From positions 5,518,001-5,582,000 of the forward strand of contig NZ_CP121261.1 in the NCBI RefSeq assembly GCF_029637605.1: 64,000 nt of DNA. The letters are read 5' to 3'. A program made the position numbers and the translations under genes. This document shows, in pieces, positions 47,332-55,673 of this stretch; the first letter of the stretch is position 1; each line of letters opens with the position of its first letter. This stretch comes from Achromobacter spanius (GTDB lineage: Bacteria; Pseudomonadota; Gammaproteobacteria; Burkholderiales; Burkholderiaceae_B). A model generated the notes under the pieces. That model saw nothing but the letters and a program-made list of their open reading frames with translations. It searched no databases and had not been told where the DNA came from.

Positions 47332-48432
47332 CTACAGGCCTGTTTCGAAGAAGCGTCCCAGGCGTTGCGGCAACCAGTTCAGATGCGCGGGAAAGGCGCC
47401 CGTGGGAAATCCGGCATGCCCACCGTCACTGGGTTGGTGCAGCAAGATGACAGGCGAGCAATCTTCCGGCTTGGGCAGCGAGGCCGCTGGAATGAACGGA
47501 TCGTTGCGCGCGTTGAGCACCAGCGTGGGTACCGAGATCTTGGGCAACCAGGGTTTGCTGGACGCGCGCGTCCAGTAATCCAGCGCGTTGCGAAAGCCAT
47601 GCATGGGCGCGGTGTAGGTGTCATCGAATTCGCGCAGATCATGGGCGTGCGCGATACGCATCACGTCAATCGAGCCCGGAAAGCGATGCGCCTTTTCCAG
47701 CACCTTGTGCTTGAGCGTTTTCAGGAAATGGGCGGTGTACACGCGCCGGTTGAAGATGCCGGTGGATAAGGTCTTGCCGCAGGCGACCAGGTCCAACGGT
47801 ACCGACACGCCGGCCGCGGCAGTCAGCCAGGGCGTGTCTTCCTGGTGTTCGCCCAGGTACTTCAGCAGCGCGTTGCCGCCCAGCGAAACGCCCACCGCGT
47901 GCCAGCGCGCATGGGGAATGCGGTCGCGCACCGTCTTCAGCAAAAAGCCGACTTCGGCGGAATCACCCGAGTAATACGCTCGGGCCAGCCGGTTGGGAAC
48001 CCCGGAGCAACCGCGAAAATGCGCGATCACCACGATCCAGCCGCGCGCGCGGAAGTAGTGAGCAACGGATTGGGCATAGCGGCTGTTGCTGCCACCTTCC
48101 AAGCCGTGCAGCAGTATCAGCGCGGGCGTGTCGGGCGTTTGCGGCAGGGACTGCCAGTCGGGCGCCGTCATCCAGCGCGCCGCGGCGGTTTTGCCATTGG
48201 CGACCGGCCCCTGTCCGCTGACGGGCGCGCCATCGGCGGCCTTGTGCGGAAACAGCCCTGGGCCGGTCCAGTCAAAGTCCACGAAATCGGTGTCGGGCGT
48301 GTCTACCCGGTCGCGCACGAAGGCGATCCGATGGTATTGCGCAAACAGGGACGCGTACACCGTCTGGCTGTCGCCTCCGGGCAACCAGGAGGGAACGGGG
48401 CAGGGGGACGAATCAAGACGAGCAGCGGCCAA
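47332..48432 (-). CDS. YheT-family alpha/beta hydrolase
   Basis: A 366-residue protein of the YheT/AB-hydrolase 4 group. The N-terminal WLPGGDSQTVYASL, the oxyanion segment LILLHGLEGGSNSRY, the HFRGCSG motif and the nucleophile elbow VGVSLGGNALLKYLGE are visible; the catalytic His is likely in SDGGHAGF. Relatives hydrolyse short esters or lipids, but the physiological substrate is unknown. It ends 43 bp from the convergent protease gene. Confidence 0.85.
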   Translation of the reverse strand: MAAARLDSSPCPVPSWLPGGDSQTVYASLFAQYHRIAFVRDRVDTPDTDFVDFDWTGPGLFPHKAADGAPVSGQGPVANGKTAAARWMTAPDWQSLPQTPDTPALILLHGLEGGSNSRYAQSVAHYFRARGWIVVIAHFRGCSGVPNRLARAYYSGDSAEVGFLLKTVRDRIPHARWHAVGVSLGGNALLKYLGEHQEDTPWLTAAAGVSVPLDLVACGKTLSTGIFNRRVYTAHFLKTLKHKVLEKAHRFPGSIDVMRIAHAHDLREFDDTYTAPMHGFRNALDYWTRASSKPWLPKISVPTLVLNARNDPFIPAASLPKPEDCSPVILLHQPSDGGHAGFPTGAFPAHLNWLPQRLGRFFETGL

Positions 48433-48449
48433 CTAAAAATCCACCCGAT

Positions 48450-48872
48450 TCAATGCAGCATGTCGGGTACGTCGTGCAAGTCGAGCACCCCGGCTTCCGT
48501 GGGCGCCGAAGACGAATGGTGCATGACCATGCGCCAGCCGGTTGGGCCCTTGTGGTAGATGTTCGTCGCGTAGCAGTTTGCAAACTGCATGCCTTCCCGT
48601 GTGCGTACGGCCACCTGCTCAACCAGCACGTGCACCGCGCACATCATGCTCAGCATGACCAGTGGGCGCAATGGGCGTACGTGCAGCGGGCCATTGGTCA
48701 GCACCTGTTGCCAGGATTCCTGCACCGCCGAGTGTCCGACGATGCGCAGGCCGCCAGGGTGAATGCAGATGACTTCTTCGTCGTCGGCCCACACCTGCAT
48801 CATACGGACGCTATCCCCCTGTTCGAGGGCTTCGTAGAATGCGTGTTCGGCTTCTTCGGGTGTGGCAAACAT
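48450..48872 (-). CDS. NTF2-fold (SnoaL-like) protein
   Basis: A 140-residue protein with the nuclear-transport-factor-2 cone pattern: a helical start (EEAEHAFYEALEQGDSVRMMQVW), ADDEEVICIHPGG, IVGHSAVQESWQQVL and the strand RMVMHHSS. Proteins of this kind act as small enzymes or ligand-binding partners; no function can be assigned. It lies 17 bp upstream of the YheT gene on the same strand. Confidence 0.8.
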   Translation of the reverse strand: MFATPEEAEHAFYEALEQGDSVRMMQVWADDEEVICIHPGGLRIVGHSAVQESWQQVLTNGPLHVRPLRPLVMLSMMCAVHVLVEQVAVRTREGMQFANCYATNIYHKGPTGWRMVMHHSSSAPTEAGVLDLHDVPDMLH

Positions 48873-48924
48873 GGCTGCTGTAACGGTGGCGTTGTGCGGC
48901 GGGGCGGCGTCGGCGTCGGCTTGC

Positions 48925-49143
48925 TTAGTGGTGGCCGTGCAGCACCGTGCCGGGCTTCAGGCGGTATTGCGCGCCACAGTAGGCGCAGCTGGCGGAGCCG
49001 GTGCGGGCCACGTCCAGGAAGACGCGGGGGTGCATGCTCCACAGCGGCGCTTTCGGGCCGGGACAGAAAACGGGCAGGTCTTCAGCGCCAACTTCAATGA
49101 CTTCGTGAGCGTTGGGGACGGCGGCCGGGGCAGCAGCGGTCAT
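48925..49143 (-). CDS. Small zinc-finger (CHCC-type) protein
   Basis: A 72-residue protein with the zf-CHCC arrangement: VFCPGPK, SMHPRVFLDV (His), then SCAYCGAQY with a CxxC pair. This is the domain of the mitochondrial complex I subunit NDUFS6. Free-standing bacterial versions are common in alpha- and beta-proteobacteria and presumably bind zinc. It is on the same strand as the next two genes and likely co-transcribed with them. Confidence 0.85.
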   Translation of the reverse strand: MTAAAPAAVPNAHEVIEVGAEDLPVFCPGPKAPLWSMHPRVFLDVARTGSASCAYCGAQYRLKPGTVLHGHH

Positions 49144-49224
49144 GGATATTCCTGAATAAAAAACCGATAAACGGCAGGTTGGGCAATGTGTGGCCGGTCT
49201 GGGACCGGCCGCGCGAATGACGAA

Positions 49225-49320
49225 TTAGGAACGCATCTTGCGTAGCCAGTGATGGTACTTCGGGATGCGGCCATGCACCACGGCCGATTTTGAAGTGCGC
49301 CAAAAGCCGTCACTGGCCAA
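49225..49320 (-). CDS. Possible 31-residue small protein (or remnant)
   Basis: A frame with a TTG start at 49320 gives MASDGFWRTSKSAVVHGR... and ends WLRKMRS. The composition, basic and aromatic, looks more protein-like than random frames nearby. There is no good ribosome site, and a stop codon lies five codons above the TTG. It sits in the 313-bp gap 49144-49456 upstream of the zinc-finger gene. It could be a small gene, a degraded gene end, or chance. Confidence 0.25.
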   Translation of the reverse strand: MASDGFWRTSKSAVVHGRIPKYHHWLRKMRS

Positions 49321-49456
49321 GAAATTTCAGGCGCTTATTGTATCAAGCGGCGGGGTTACAATATCGGCCTATTCGCGCACCGGCGTGGTGCCATTCGGCC
49401 CACGCAACCCGTAAGAGTTCCCATGTCGTCCTGTCCGAATCGCCAGGGGTCAGCCG

Positions 49457-50206
49457 TTGTCCTCTGAATCCGCGTTTCCTGAAACCGAAGATCCCCGTGC
49501 GGTTCGCCAGCAACGCCTGAACGCGTTTCGCGCTGGCGTCCACGCCATCGTGCCCGCGCTGATCGCCACCGCGACGTGGGGCCTGGTGACCGGGGTGGCC
49601 ATGGTCAAGTCCGGCCTGACGGAATCGATGGCGCTGGCCATGACCCTGCTGCTGTACGCGGGCTCGGCCCAATTGACCTCGCTTCCGCTGATCGCCACGG
49701 GCGCGCCGCTATGGCTGATTTTCGCGGCGGGCTTCGTCGTGAACCTGCGGTTCATCATCTTCGGCGCGGCATTGCAACCGTATTTCCGCCATCTGTCCTG
49801 GCCCAAGCGCCTGGGGCTGGGCTACTTCACCACCGATATGGGCTTCGTGCTGTTCATGCCGCGCTATGGCGATTCGGCCGAACGCGGCACGCGCGACCAA
49901 CTGTGGTTCTTCCTGGGCACGATCGTGCCTGGCTGGCTGGTCTGGCAATCGTCTTCGATCGTGGGTATTTATCTGGGAACCATGGTGCCCACCGGATGGT
50001 CGCTGGATTTCGCCGCGGTGCTGGCGCTGTTGGCAATCACCGTGCCCCTGGCCAGTTCCAAGCCGATGCTGGTGTCCATGCTGGCGGCCGGGGTGGTTGC
50101 CTGGACGGGGCAGGTGCTGCCCTTGCGGCTGGGCCTGGCGGCGGCCGTCGTGGCTGGCGTGGTGGCCGGCATGTGGGCCGAACGATTCTTCAAGGCGCGC
50201 CCATGA
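49457..50206 (+). CDS. azlC: AzlC-family amino-acid exporter large subunit
   Basis: A 249-residue membrane protein with the AzlC pattern: ATATWGLVTGVAMVKSGLTE, LLLYAGSAQLTSLPLI and FVVNLRFIIFGAAL, and about seven spans. With AzlD it exports branched-chain amino acids or analogues. The start is a TTG at 49457, reached by an AGGGG ribosome site 9 nt upstream; no ATG exists at a suitable place. It overlaps azlD by 4 bp. Confidence 0.9.
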   Translation: MSSESAFPETEDPRAVRQQRLNAFRAGVHAIVPALIATATWGLVTGVAMVKSGLTESMALAMTLLLYAGSAQLTSLPLIATGAPLWLIFAAGFVVNLRFIIFGAALQPYFRHLSWPKRLGLGYFTTDMGFVLFMPRYGDSAERGTRDQLWFFLGTIVPGWLVWQSSSIVGIYLGTMVPTGWSLDFAAVLALLAITVPLASSKPMLVSMLAAGVVAWTGQVLPLRLGLAAAVVAGVVAGMWAERFFKARP

Positions 50207-50538
50207 CTCTCTGGCCCTCTGAAATCTACGTCTATTCGGCCATCCTGTTGCTGGCGTTGTGCAGCGTGCTGACGCGCGCTGGCTTCATGCTGTTCGGCGA
50301 CTACATTCCTTTGCCTGATGGCGTGCGTCGCGCGTTGCGCTATGCGCCCGCCGCCGCGCTGACCGCCATCGTCGTGCCTGACCTGCTGCCCTGGAAGGCG
50401 GGTCTGGGCCCGGTGTTCGACTACAAATTGGTGGCCGGTCTGGTCGCCATCCTGGTTTTTTTGCGTACCCGCAGCGCCGTGTTGGTCATTGTGGCGGGCA
50501 TGCTGGTGTTGTGGGGATTACGCTGGCTAGCCGGTTGA
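50203..50538 (+). CDS. azlD: AzlD-family amino-acid exporter small subunit
   Basis: A 111-residue membrane protein with about four spans. It contains VLTRAGFMLFGDYIPLPDGVRRALRYAPAA (read in parts), the AzlD signature. The ATG overlaps the azlC stop (ATGA), so the two are translationally coupled. It completes the two-component exporter. Confidence 0.9.
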   Translation: MTLWPSEIYVYSAILLLALCSVLTRAGFMLFGDYIPLPDGVRRALRYAPAAALTAIVVPDLLPWKAGLGPVFDYKLVAGLVAILVFLRTRSAVLVIVAGMLVLWGLRWLAG

Positions 50539-50684
50539 TGTCCGGCCTTCAAGCATGTTTAGTCCATCTGGTGGACACTCTGAATCGCCGGGAAGCGGGC
50601 GCGCCCATTGCCCGGCGATGCTTCGGCCCCCCGCCTGAAACCACGGTTTGACCTTGTGGTAAGGCGCCTGCGCTAAAATCCAAG

Positions 50685-50693
50685 TTATCCACA
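50685..50693 (+). promoter_or_regulatory. DnaA-box match near the rhlE promoter
   Basis: TTATCCACA, a perfect match to the DnaA box consensus, lies 5 bp after a possible -10 (TAAAAT, 50674-50679). A single box is not an origin; it could link rhlE expression to DnaA, or be chance. Confidence 0.35.
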
Positions 50694-50921
50694 GCAATCC
50701 GGGCCTGGTACTGCCCTCATAAGTATCGAATCCAGAATGCGCCCGCTGGCCTGCAAGGCAGGGTGCCGATTGTGCGCGAAGCCGTATCCGCTTTGCGTCA
50801 ATTTGCGTGCCGTCGCAACGCGACCACGTGTATTCAGATTGCCCCGATGCGTATGTAGTGCAGTGCATGTAGCACTCTCGTTTTGTTCTTTTTCACTGGT
50901 CCCGGTATCTGCCAAACCCTG
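50694..50921 (+). promoter_or_regulatory. Long 5' leader of the RNA helicase gene
   Basis: About 230 bases without a gene separate the putative promoter from rhlE. Two small hairpins are visible: CCTGC-AAG-GCAGG at about 50751-50763 and AGTGC...GCACT near 50858-50877, the latter followed by a T-rich run. Long structured leaders are common for DEAD-box helicases and cold-induced genes. The remainder of 50539-50684 shows nothing else I can support. Confidence 0.35.
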
Positions 50922-52409
50922 ATGACTGAATCCACTCAATCCGTAGCACCCACCGCCGATGCGCCCGCGCCGACGTTTGCCGATTTTGGACTGCACCCGT
51001 TGTTGCTGCAGTCTATCGCCGAAACCGGCTACACCATTCCGACGCCCATTCAGGCCCAAGCCATCCCTGTCGTGGTGGAAGGGCGCGACGTCATGGGCGC
51101 CGCCCAGACCGGCACCGGCAAAACCGCCGCGTTCACCGTCCCCATCCTGCATCGCCTGATGCCGTTGGCCAACGCCAGCGCGTCGCCTGCGCGGCACCCG
51201 GTGCGTGCACTGATCCTGACTCCCACGCGCGAGTTGGCGGACCAGGTGTTTGAAAGCGTCAAGCGCTACAGCAAGCAGACGCCGCTGCGTTCCGCGGTGG
51301 TGTTCGGCGGTGTGGACATTGGTCCGCAAAAAGAAGCGCTGCGCCGCGGTTGCGAAATTCTGGTGGCCACGCCCGGCCGCCTGCTGGACCACGTTGAACA
51401 AAAGAACGTGAACCTGAGCCAGGTAGGCATCCTGGTGCTGGACGAAGCGGACCGCATGCTGGACATGGGGTTCTTGCCAGATCTTGAGCGCATCATCCGC
51501 CTGTTGCCCGCGCAGCGTCAGGGCCTGCTGTTCTCGGCGACCTTCAGCAACGAAATCCGCAAGCTGGGGCGTTCGTACCTGAACCAGCCGGTCGAGATCG
51601 AAGTCGCCGCGCGCAACGCCACCGCTACAAACATCACGCAGATCGCCTACAAGATGCCCAGCGACGCCAAGCGCGCCGCGGTCGTGCATCTGGTGAAGTC
51701 ACGCGGGCTGAAGCAGGTCATTGTTTTCTCGAACACCAAGATCGGCACGGCGCGGCTTGCCCGTGAACTTGAACGCGATGGCGTCAAGGCCGAATCGATC
51801 CACGGCGACAAAACGCAGGCGGACCGCATGAAGGCGCTGGAAGCTTTCAAGGCCGGCGATCTGGAAGTGCTTGTTGCCACCGACGTGGCCGCGCGCGGTC
51901 TGGACGTGGCCGGCGTGCCGTGCGTCATCAACTACGACCTGCCGTACAACGCCGAAGACTACGTGCACCGCATTGGCCGTACCGGCCGCGCGGGCGCCTC
52001 GGGCGAAGCCATCGCGCTGTTCACGCCCGACGAAGAACGGTTTTTGCTGGATATCGAAAAGCTGATCAAGCGCGAAGTGCCTCGCGGCACGCTCGACCTG
52101 CCGGCTGACGCCGTGGCGCGCAGCCACCGCCGCAGCGATGAGCGCTCGGGTTCGTCCTCGCGTGAAGGGCGTGAAGGGCGCGAAGGCGGCCGTGACAGCC
52201 GTGGTGACCGCGGCGGCCGTTCGTCGGACCGTCGTTCGGGGTACACCTCCGGTGGCTCGCGCCAGCCGGTGGACGATTTCTTCCTGAAGCCTTACGAGCC
52301 TTCGCCCTCGGCCACGCCCGCCGAAGAGCAAGCGCCCAAGAACGACAGCGGTTCGTCCTCGCCGAAGCGCCAAGTGGCGGTACTGCTGGGCGGTTCGCGC
52401 AAGAACTGA
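50922..52409 (+). CDS. rhlE: DEAD-box RNA helicase, RhlE type
   Basis: A 495-residue ATP-dependent RNA helicase. The Q motif is FADFGLHPLLLQSI...PTPIQAQAIP, motif I is AQTGTGKTAAF, motif II is DEAD (LVLDEADRMLDMGF), motif III is SAT and motif VI is HRIGRTGRAG. The C-terminal 120 residues are a disordered Arg/Ser/Gly-rich tail (SSREGREGREGGRDSRGDRG), usual for RhlE. The start at 50922 is chosen for the conserved N-terminus. It acts in rRNA maturation and mRNA turnover. Confidence 0.92.
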   Translation: MTESTQSVAPTADAPAPTFADFGLHPLLLQSIAETGYTIPTPIQAQAIPVVVEGRDVMGAAQTGTGKTAAFTVPILHRLMPLANASASPARHPVRALILTPTRELADQVFESVKRYSKQTPLRSAVVFGGVDIGPQKEALRRGCEILVATPGRLLDHVEQKNVNLSQVGILVLDEADRMLDMGFLPDLERIIRLLPAQRQGLLFSATFSNEIRKLGRSYLNQPVEIEVAARNATATNITQIAYKMPSDAKRAAVVHLVKSRGLKQVIVFSNTKIGTARLARELERDGVKAESIHGDKTQADRMKALEAFKAGDLEVLVATDVAARGLDVAGVPCVINYDLPYNAEDYVHRIGRTGRAGASGEAIALFTPDEERFLLDIEKLIKREVPRGTLDLPADAVARSHRRSDERSGSSSREGREGREGGRDSRGDRGGRSSDRRSGYTSGGSRQPVDDFFLKPYEPSPSATPAEEQAPKNDSGSSSPKRQVAVLLGGSRKN

Positions 52410-52423
52410 CACCGGACCGCATG

Positions 52424-52462
52424 AAAAAACCCGCAACGCCCAAAGGCCTTGCGGGTTTTTTA
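52424..52462. terminator. Bidirectional terminator between rhlE and thioredoxin-like gene
   Basis: AAAAAACCCGCAA and TTGCGGGTTTTTT flank a 12-nt loop, giving a strong stem with A and T tracts on either side between two convergent genes. Confidence 0.9.
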
Positions 52463-52477
52463 TCGACAGCGCGGGCG

Positions 52478-52861
52478 TCAGGCCGCCAGCAGCTTGGGCA
52501 AGTCGGGTAGTTCGGTGGCCACGGCAGGGCTGTCTGCGTTCACGCTTTCAAGCAGGCGTTCCAGATGCCCGATATGCGGCAGCATGGGGCCGTAGAACAC
52601 CACGCGCGACCCAATCCGCACGAGCAACGTGGGAAAGTTTTCTACGTCGACATCGCCCAGTAATTCGGCGTGGTCTTCGATGTCGATCCAGGCAAAGACA
52701 TGCTGCGGCAGCGCGTCGGCCAGCGCTTGCAGCTTGGGCTTGTATTGTTCGCAGGTGTCGCACCATGCCGCGCAGAAGCAGGCGACGAGCCAAGTGTCGG
52801 GGATGGTGCCAAGACGCGCGCGCAGCGCGGTCAGGTCGTTGCCAGGTACGAGTAGAGACAT
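52478..52861 (-). CDS. Thioredoxin-like protein
   Basis: A 127-residue cytoplasmic protein with a thioredoxin fold. The active site is AWCDTCEQYKP, so the redox pair is CDTC instead of CGPC; the cis-Pro is in VENFPTLLV. No signal peptide. It probably reduces disulfides or acts as a redox adaptor; the altered dipeptide between the cysteines should shift its redox potential from that of classical thioredoxin. Confidence 0.85.
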   Translation of the reverse strand: MSLLVPGNDLTALRARLGTIPDTWLVACFCAAWCDTCEQYKPKLQALADALPQHVFAWIDIEDHAELLGDVDVENFPTLLVRIGSRVVFYGPMLPHIGHLERLLESVNADSPAVATELPDLPKLLAA

Positions 52862-52924
52862 GTGAGCAGATCGGGGCGTGTTTGACTATCATACCCGGGA
52901 TGCCCACCCCCATTTTCCGCTCCC

Positions 52925-53734
52925 ATGACCGTTTTGCGCACTGATACCGCCACGCCCGGCAATGGCCGTTTCTCAGGCGCGGGCGGCGGCGCCGTCAGCG
53001 TCGGCCAGGCCTTCAAGCGCGCCCTGGTGTCCCAATGCCACCCAACGATGCTGTTCGCGGTGCTGCTTCCCTTCTTGATTGCGCTGGTTGGCGCGTTCCT
53101 GTTGCTGTACCTATTCTGGACGCCACTGACGGACTGGTTGCGCGCCGAGGTATCGCACTGGGACATGGTCAACCAGGCCGACGAATGGATGATCGCCATG
53201 GGCTTGTTTTCGCTCAAGATCTATCTCATTCCCGTCATTGCCGCCGCCATCCTGCTGCCCGTGTCCGGCATCCTGGGCCTGGCGATTGCCGCGGTGTTCG
53301 TGATGCCGCTGGTGCTGCGCCACGTGGGACAGCGTGAATACGCCAGCGTCACGCGGCGGGGCAAATTCTCGACGGCGGTCAGCGTGTGGAATGCCGTCTG
53401 GGTGTCGGCCGCATTCGCCGTCGGCTGGGTGCTGACGCTGCCCTTGTGGCTGGTGCCGCCCATGGCGGTCATCCTGTCGATCTTCTGGTGGGCCTTCGCG
53501 TTCTCGCGCATGATGCGCGTGGATGCCATTGTTGAACATGCCAGCCCCGAAGAGCGCAAGCTGATCCTGGATCGCAATAATCGTGGTTTCTGGACCATCG
53601 GCCTGATCTGTTCGCTGCTGAACCTCTTGCCGCCCGCCTGGATTATCCTGCCGGTGTTTTCGGCGCTGGTCTACGCCCACTACGGGCTGGACGCGCTCAA
53701 GCGCCTGCGCCAGGACAACGTCATCGACGTCTGA
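52925..53734 (+). CDS. EI24/CysZ-family membrane protein
   Basis: A 269-residue membrane protein with about six hydrophobic segments (TMLFAVLLPFLIALVGAFLL, YLIPVIAAAILLPVSGILGL, LICSLLNLLPPAWIILPVFS). The pattern matches the EI24 domain group that includes the sulfate transporter CysZ, but sulfate genes are not nearby. It is followed after 28 bp by the cinA-like gene on the same strand. Confidence 0.78.
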   Translation: MTVLRTDTATPGNGRFSGAGGGAVSVGQAFKRALVSQCHPTMLFAVLLPFLIALVGAFLLLYLFWTPLTDWLRAEVSHWDMVNQADEWMIAMGLFSLKIYLIPVIAAAILLPVSGILGLAIAAVFVMPLVLRHVGQREYASVTRRGKFSTAVSVWNAVWVSAAFAVGWVLTLPLWLVPPMAVILSIFWWAFAFSRMMRVDAIVEHASPEERKLILDRNNRGFWTIGLICSLLNLLPPAWIILPVFSALVYAHYGLDALKRLRQDNVIDV

Positions 53735-53762
53735 CCTTTTTTTCTTACCTCTGGAATTGGAC

Positions 53763-54578
53763 ATGGCCGCAGAATCCGCCGCCCGTCGCATTGGCCTCAT
53801 CATCGTCGGGGATGAAATCCTCTCGGGCCGCCGTCAGGACAAACATTTTTCGAAAGTTGTCGAGCTGCTCAGCGCGCGCGGCATGCAACTGGGTTGGGCC
53901 GAGTTCCTGCCGGACGACCGGGACACCCTGGCGGCAGCGTATCGGCGCAGCTTCGCCACGGGCGACGTGGTGTTTTCGTGTGGTGGCATCGGCGGCACGC
54001 CCGACGACCATACCCGTCAGGCGGCCGCGGCCGCGCTGGGCTTGCCGCTGGCGCTGCACCCCGAAGCCGAGCAGGCCATTGCTTTGCGTACCGCTGAAAT
54101 GGCGGCCAAGGGGCAGGGCACGGCCGACATGAGCGCGCCGGAAAACCAGCAGCGCCTGCAGATGGGCATGTTCCCGCAAGGCTGCGAGATCGTGCCGAAC
54201 CCGTACAACCGCATTCCCGGCTTTTTCATTCAGGATCACACCTTCGTGCCCGGCTTTCCCGTGATGGCCTGGCCGATGCTGGAATGGACGCTGGATACCC
54301 GTTATCGTGCGCTGCAGCATGTGCGGGTCCATGTCGAACATTCGTTCCTGGTGTTCAGCATGCCTGAATCACGCATCACACCGGCCATGGTCAGCGTGGA
54401 AAGTCGCTGGCCGGAAGTGCGCGCGTTCAGCTTGCCCAGCGTGGGCGAAGCTGGAGGCACACCCCATATTGAGCTGGGTGTGAAGGGCGATCCGGCGGGC
54501 GCCGCCGAGGCGCTTGAGTTCCTGCGCGCCGAGGTGCTGCGGCTGGGCGGAAAGCTGGCTCCGCCGGCCGCGGCGTAG
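53763..54578 (+). CDS. CinA-like molybdopterin-binding domain protein
   Basis: A 271-residue protein with the MoCF-biosynthesis (MoeA/MogA-like) fold: IGLIIVGDEILSGRRQDKHF and DVVFSCGGIGGTPDDHT are the ligand-binding signatures of competence/damage-inducible CinA proteins. The C-terminal nicotinamide mononucleotide deamidase domain of full CinA is absent. The start at 53763 (ATG) is chosen over a TTG two codons upstream. Its exact role is unknown. Confidence 0.85.
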   Translation: MAAESAARRIGLIIVGDEILSGRRQDKHFSKVVELLSARGMQLGWAEFLPDDRDTLAAAYRRSFATGDVVFSCGGIGGTPDDHTRQAAAAALGLPLALHPEAEQAIALRTAEMAAKGQGTADMSAPENQQRLQMGMFPQGCEIVPNPYNRIPGFFIQDHTFVPGFPVMAWPMLEWTLDTRYRALQHVRVHVEHSFLVFSMPESRITPAMVSVESRWPEVRAFSLPSVGEAGGTPHIELGVKGDPAGAAEALEFLRAEVLRLGGKLAPPAAA

Positions 54579-54617
54579 GAAGCCTTGCAAAAAGCCATTG
54601 CAAAATGGCGTCGTAAA

Positions 54618-54634
54618 TTTCACAATACGGGAAA
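54618..54634. promoter_or_regulatory. Dyad upstream of the IclR gene, possible operator
   Basis: TTTCACAATACGGGAAA has TTTC/GAAA arms and lies 69 bp before the IclR-type start codon. IclR proteins often bind short imperfect dyads near their own promoters. The match is weak. Confidence 0.25.
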
Positions 54635-54702
54635 GAACTGTTTGCTGCGTTGCCGCAAGACCGGGCTTTTTCGGTGTTGTGGCGCGAGCCTTATCTAACC
54701 CT

Positions 54703-55566
54703 ATGCCCCGTCTTTCGACACCCCGCACTCCCTTGGACGCCGAAACCGAAGGCGCGTCCAGCCATCCCATCGCCATCCAGGTGATCGAGCGTGCCATGCG
54801 TCTGCTGGATGCACTGGCCGCGCAGCAGGATCCCGTCACGCTGAAGGAATTGTCGGCCACCACCGGCCTGCATGCGTCGACCGCGCACCGCATTCTTAAC
54901 GATCTGGTCGTGGGCCGCTACGTTGAGCGCGTCGACAACGGCCTGTACCAGTTGGGCATGCGCCTGCTGGAATTGGGGTCCTTGGTGAAGGGACGCCTGA
55001 ATGTCCGCGAAGCCGCCATTTCGGCCATGCGTTCCCTGCACAAGCTGACCGGGCAGACAATCAACCTGTCGGTGCAGCAGGGGGATGAAATTGTCTATAT
55101 CGACCGCGCCTGGAGCGAGCGTTCCGGCATGCAGGTGGTGCGGGCCATTGGTGGCCGAGCCCCCTTGCACCTGACGTCGACCGGTAAATTGTTCCTGTCC
55201 ACCGGCGATACGCGGCAGGTGCGCGCCTATGCACTGCGCACCGGCCTTGCCGGCCACACGCGCAACAGCCTGACCGACCTGGACCGCCTGGAACGGGAAT
55301 TGGCGCTGGTGCGACGCCACGGCTATGCGCGCGACAACGAAGAACTTGAGCTGGGCGTGCGTTGCATCGCCGCGGGTATTTTTGATGACACCGGCAAGCT
55401 CGTGGCCGGGCTGTCGATCTCGGCGCCCGCCGAACGCTTGCAGGACGATTGGATCAAGGCGCTGGTCGACACCGCCGCCAGTATTTCGGAAGCGCTGGGT
55501 TACGAACCCTCGGTGTCCACCGGCTTCAATGGTTTGGGCATGGCTGCAGAAGCCCTGCGCCCGTAG
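54703..55566 (+). CDS. IclR-family transcriptional regulator
   Basis: A 287-residue regulator. A winged helix-turn-helix is at about residues 25-85 (VTLKELSATTGLHASTAHRILNDL), followed by the IclR effector-binding domain (GDEIVYIDRAWSE, LHLTSTGKLFLS, RCIAAGIFDDTGKLVAGLSIS). The convergent neighbour is a Bug-family binding protein gene, so it may respond to a small organic acid; this is only contextual. The start at 54703 gives the normal length. Confidence 0.9.
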   Translation: MPRLSTPRTPLDAETEGASSHPIAIQVIERAMRLLDALAAQQDPVTLKELSATTGLHASTAHRILNDLVVGRYVERVDNGLYQLGMRLLELGSLVKGRLNVREAAISAMRSLHKLTGQTINLSVQQGDEIVYIDRAWSERSGMQVVRAIGGRAPLHLTSTGKLFLSTGDTRQVRAYALRTGLAGHTRNSLTDLDRLERELALVRRHGYARDNEELELGVRCIAAGIFDDTGKLVAGLSISAPAERLQDDWIKALVDTAASISEALGYEPSVSTGFNGLGMAAEALRP

Positions 55567-55621
55567 CTGGGCTCAGGGGCCAGGCCCAGAACCAGGCGCA
55601 GGCACAAGCCCGGGTCAAGCC

Positions 55622-55652
55622 TATGAAAAAAGCCCCTTGCGGGGCTTTTCTC
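55622..55652. terminator. Terminator between IclR gene and Bug-protein gene
   Basis: AAAAAAGCCCC and GGGGCTTTTC flank a TTGC loop; the A and T runs make it usable in both directions between two convergent genes. Confidence 0.85.
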
Positions 55653-55673
55653 GTTATCGGCATTACCGGGGCA

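Noticed and set aside
50685..50693. Replication origin at the DnaA box
   Set aside because: Only one perfect box, no cluster, no AT-rich unwinding element and no dnaA/dnaN/parAB genes nearby.
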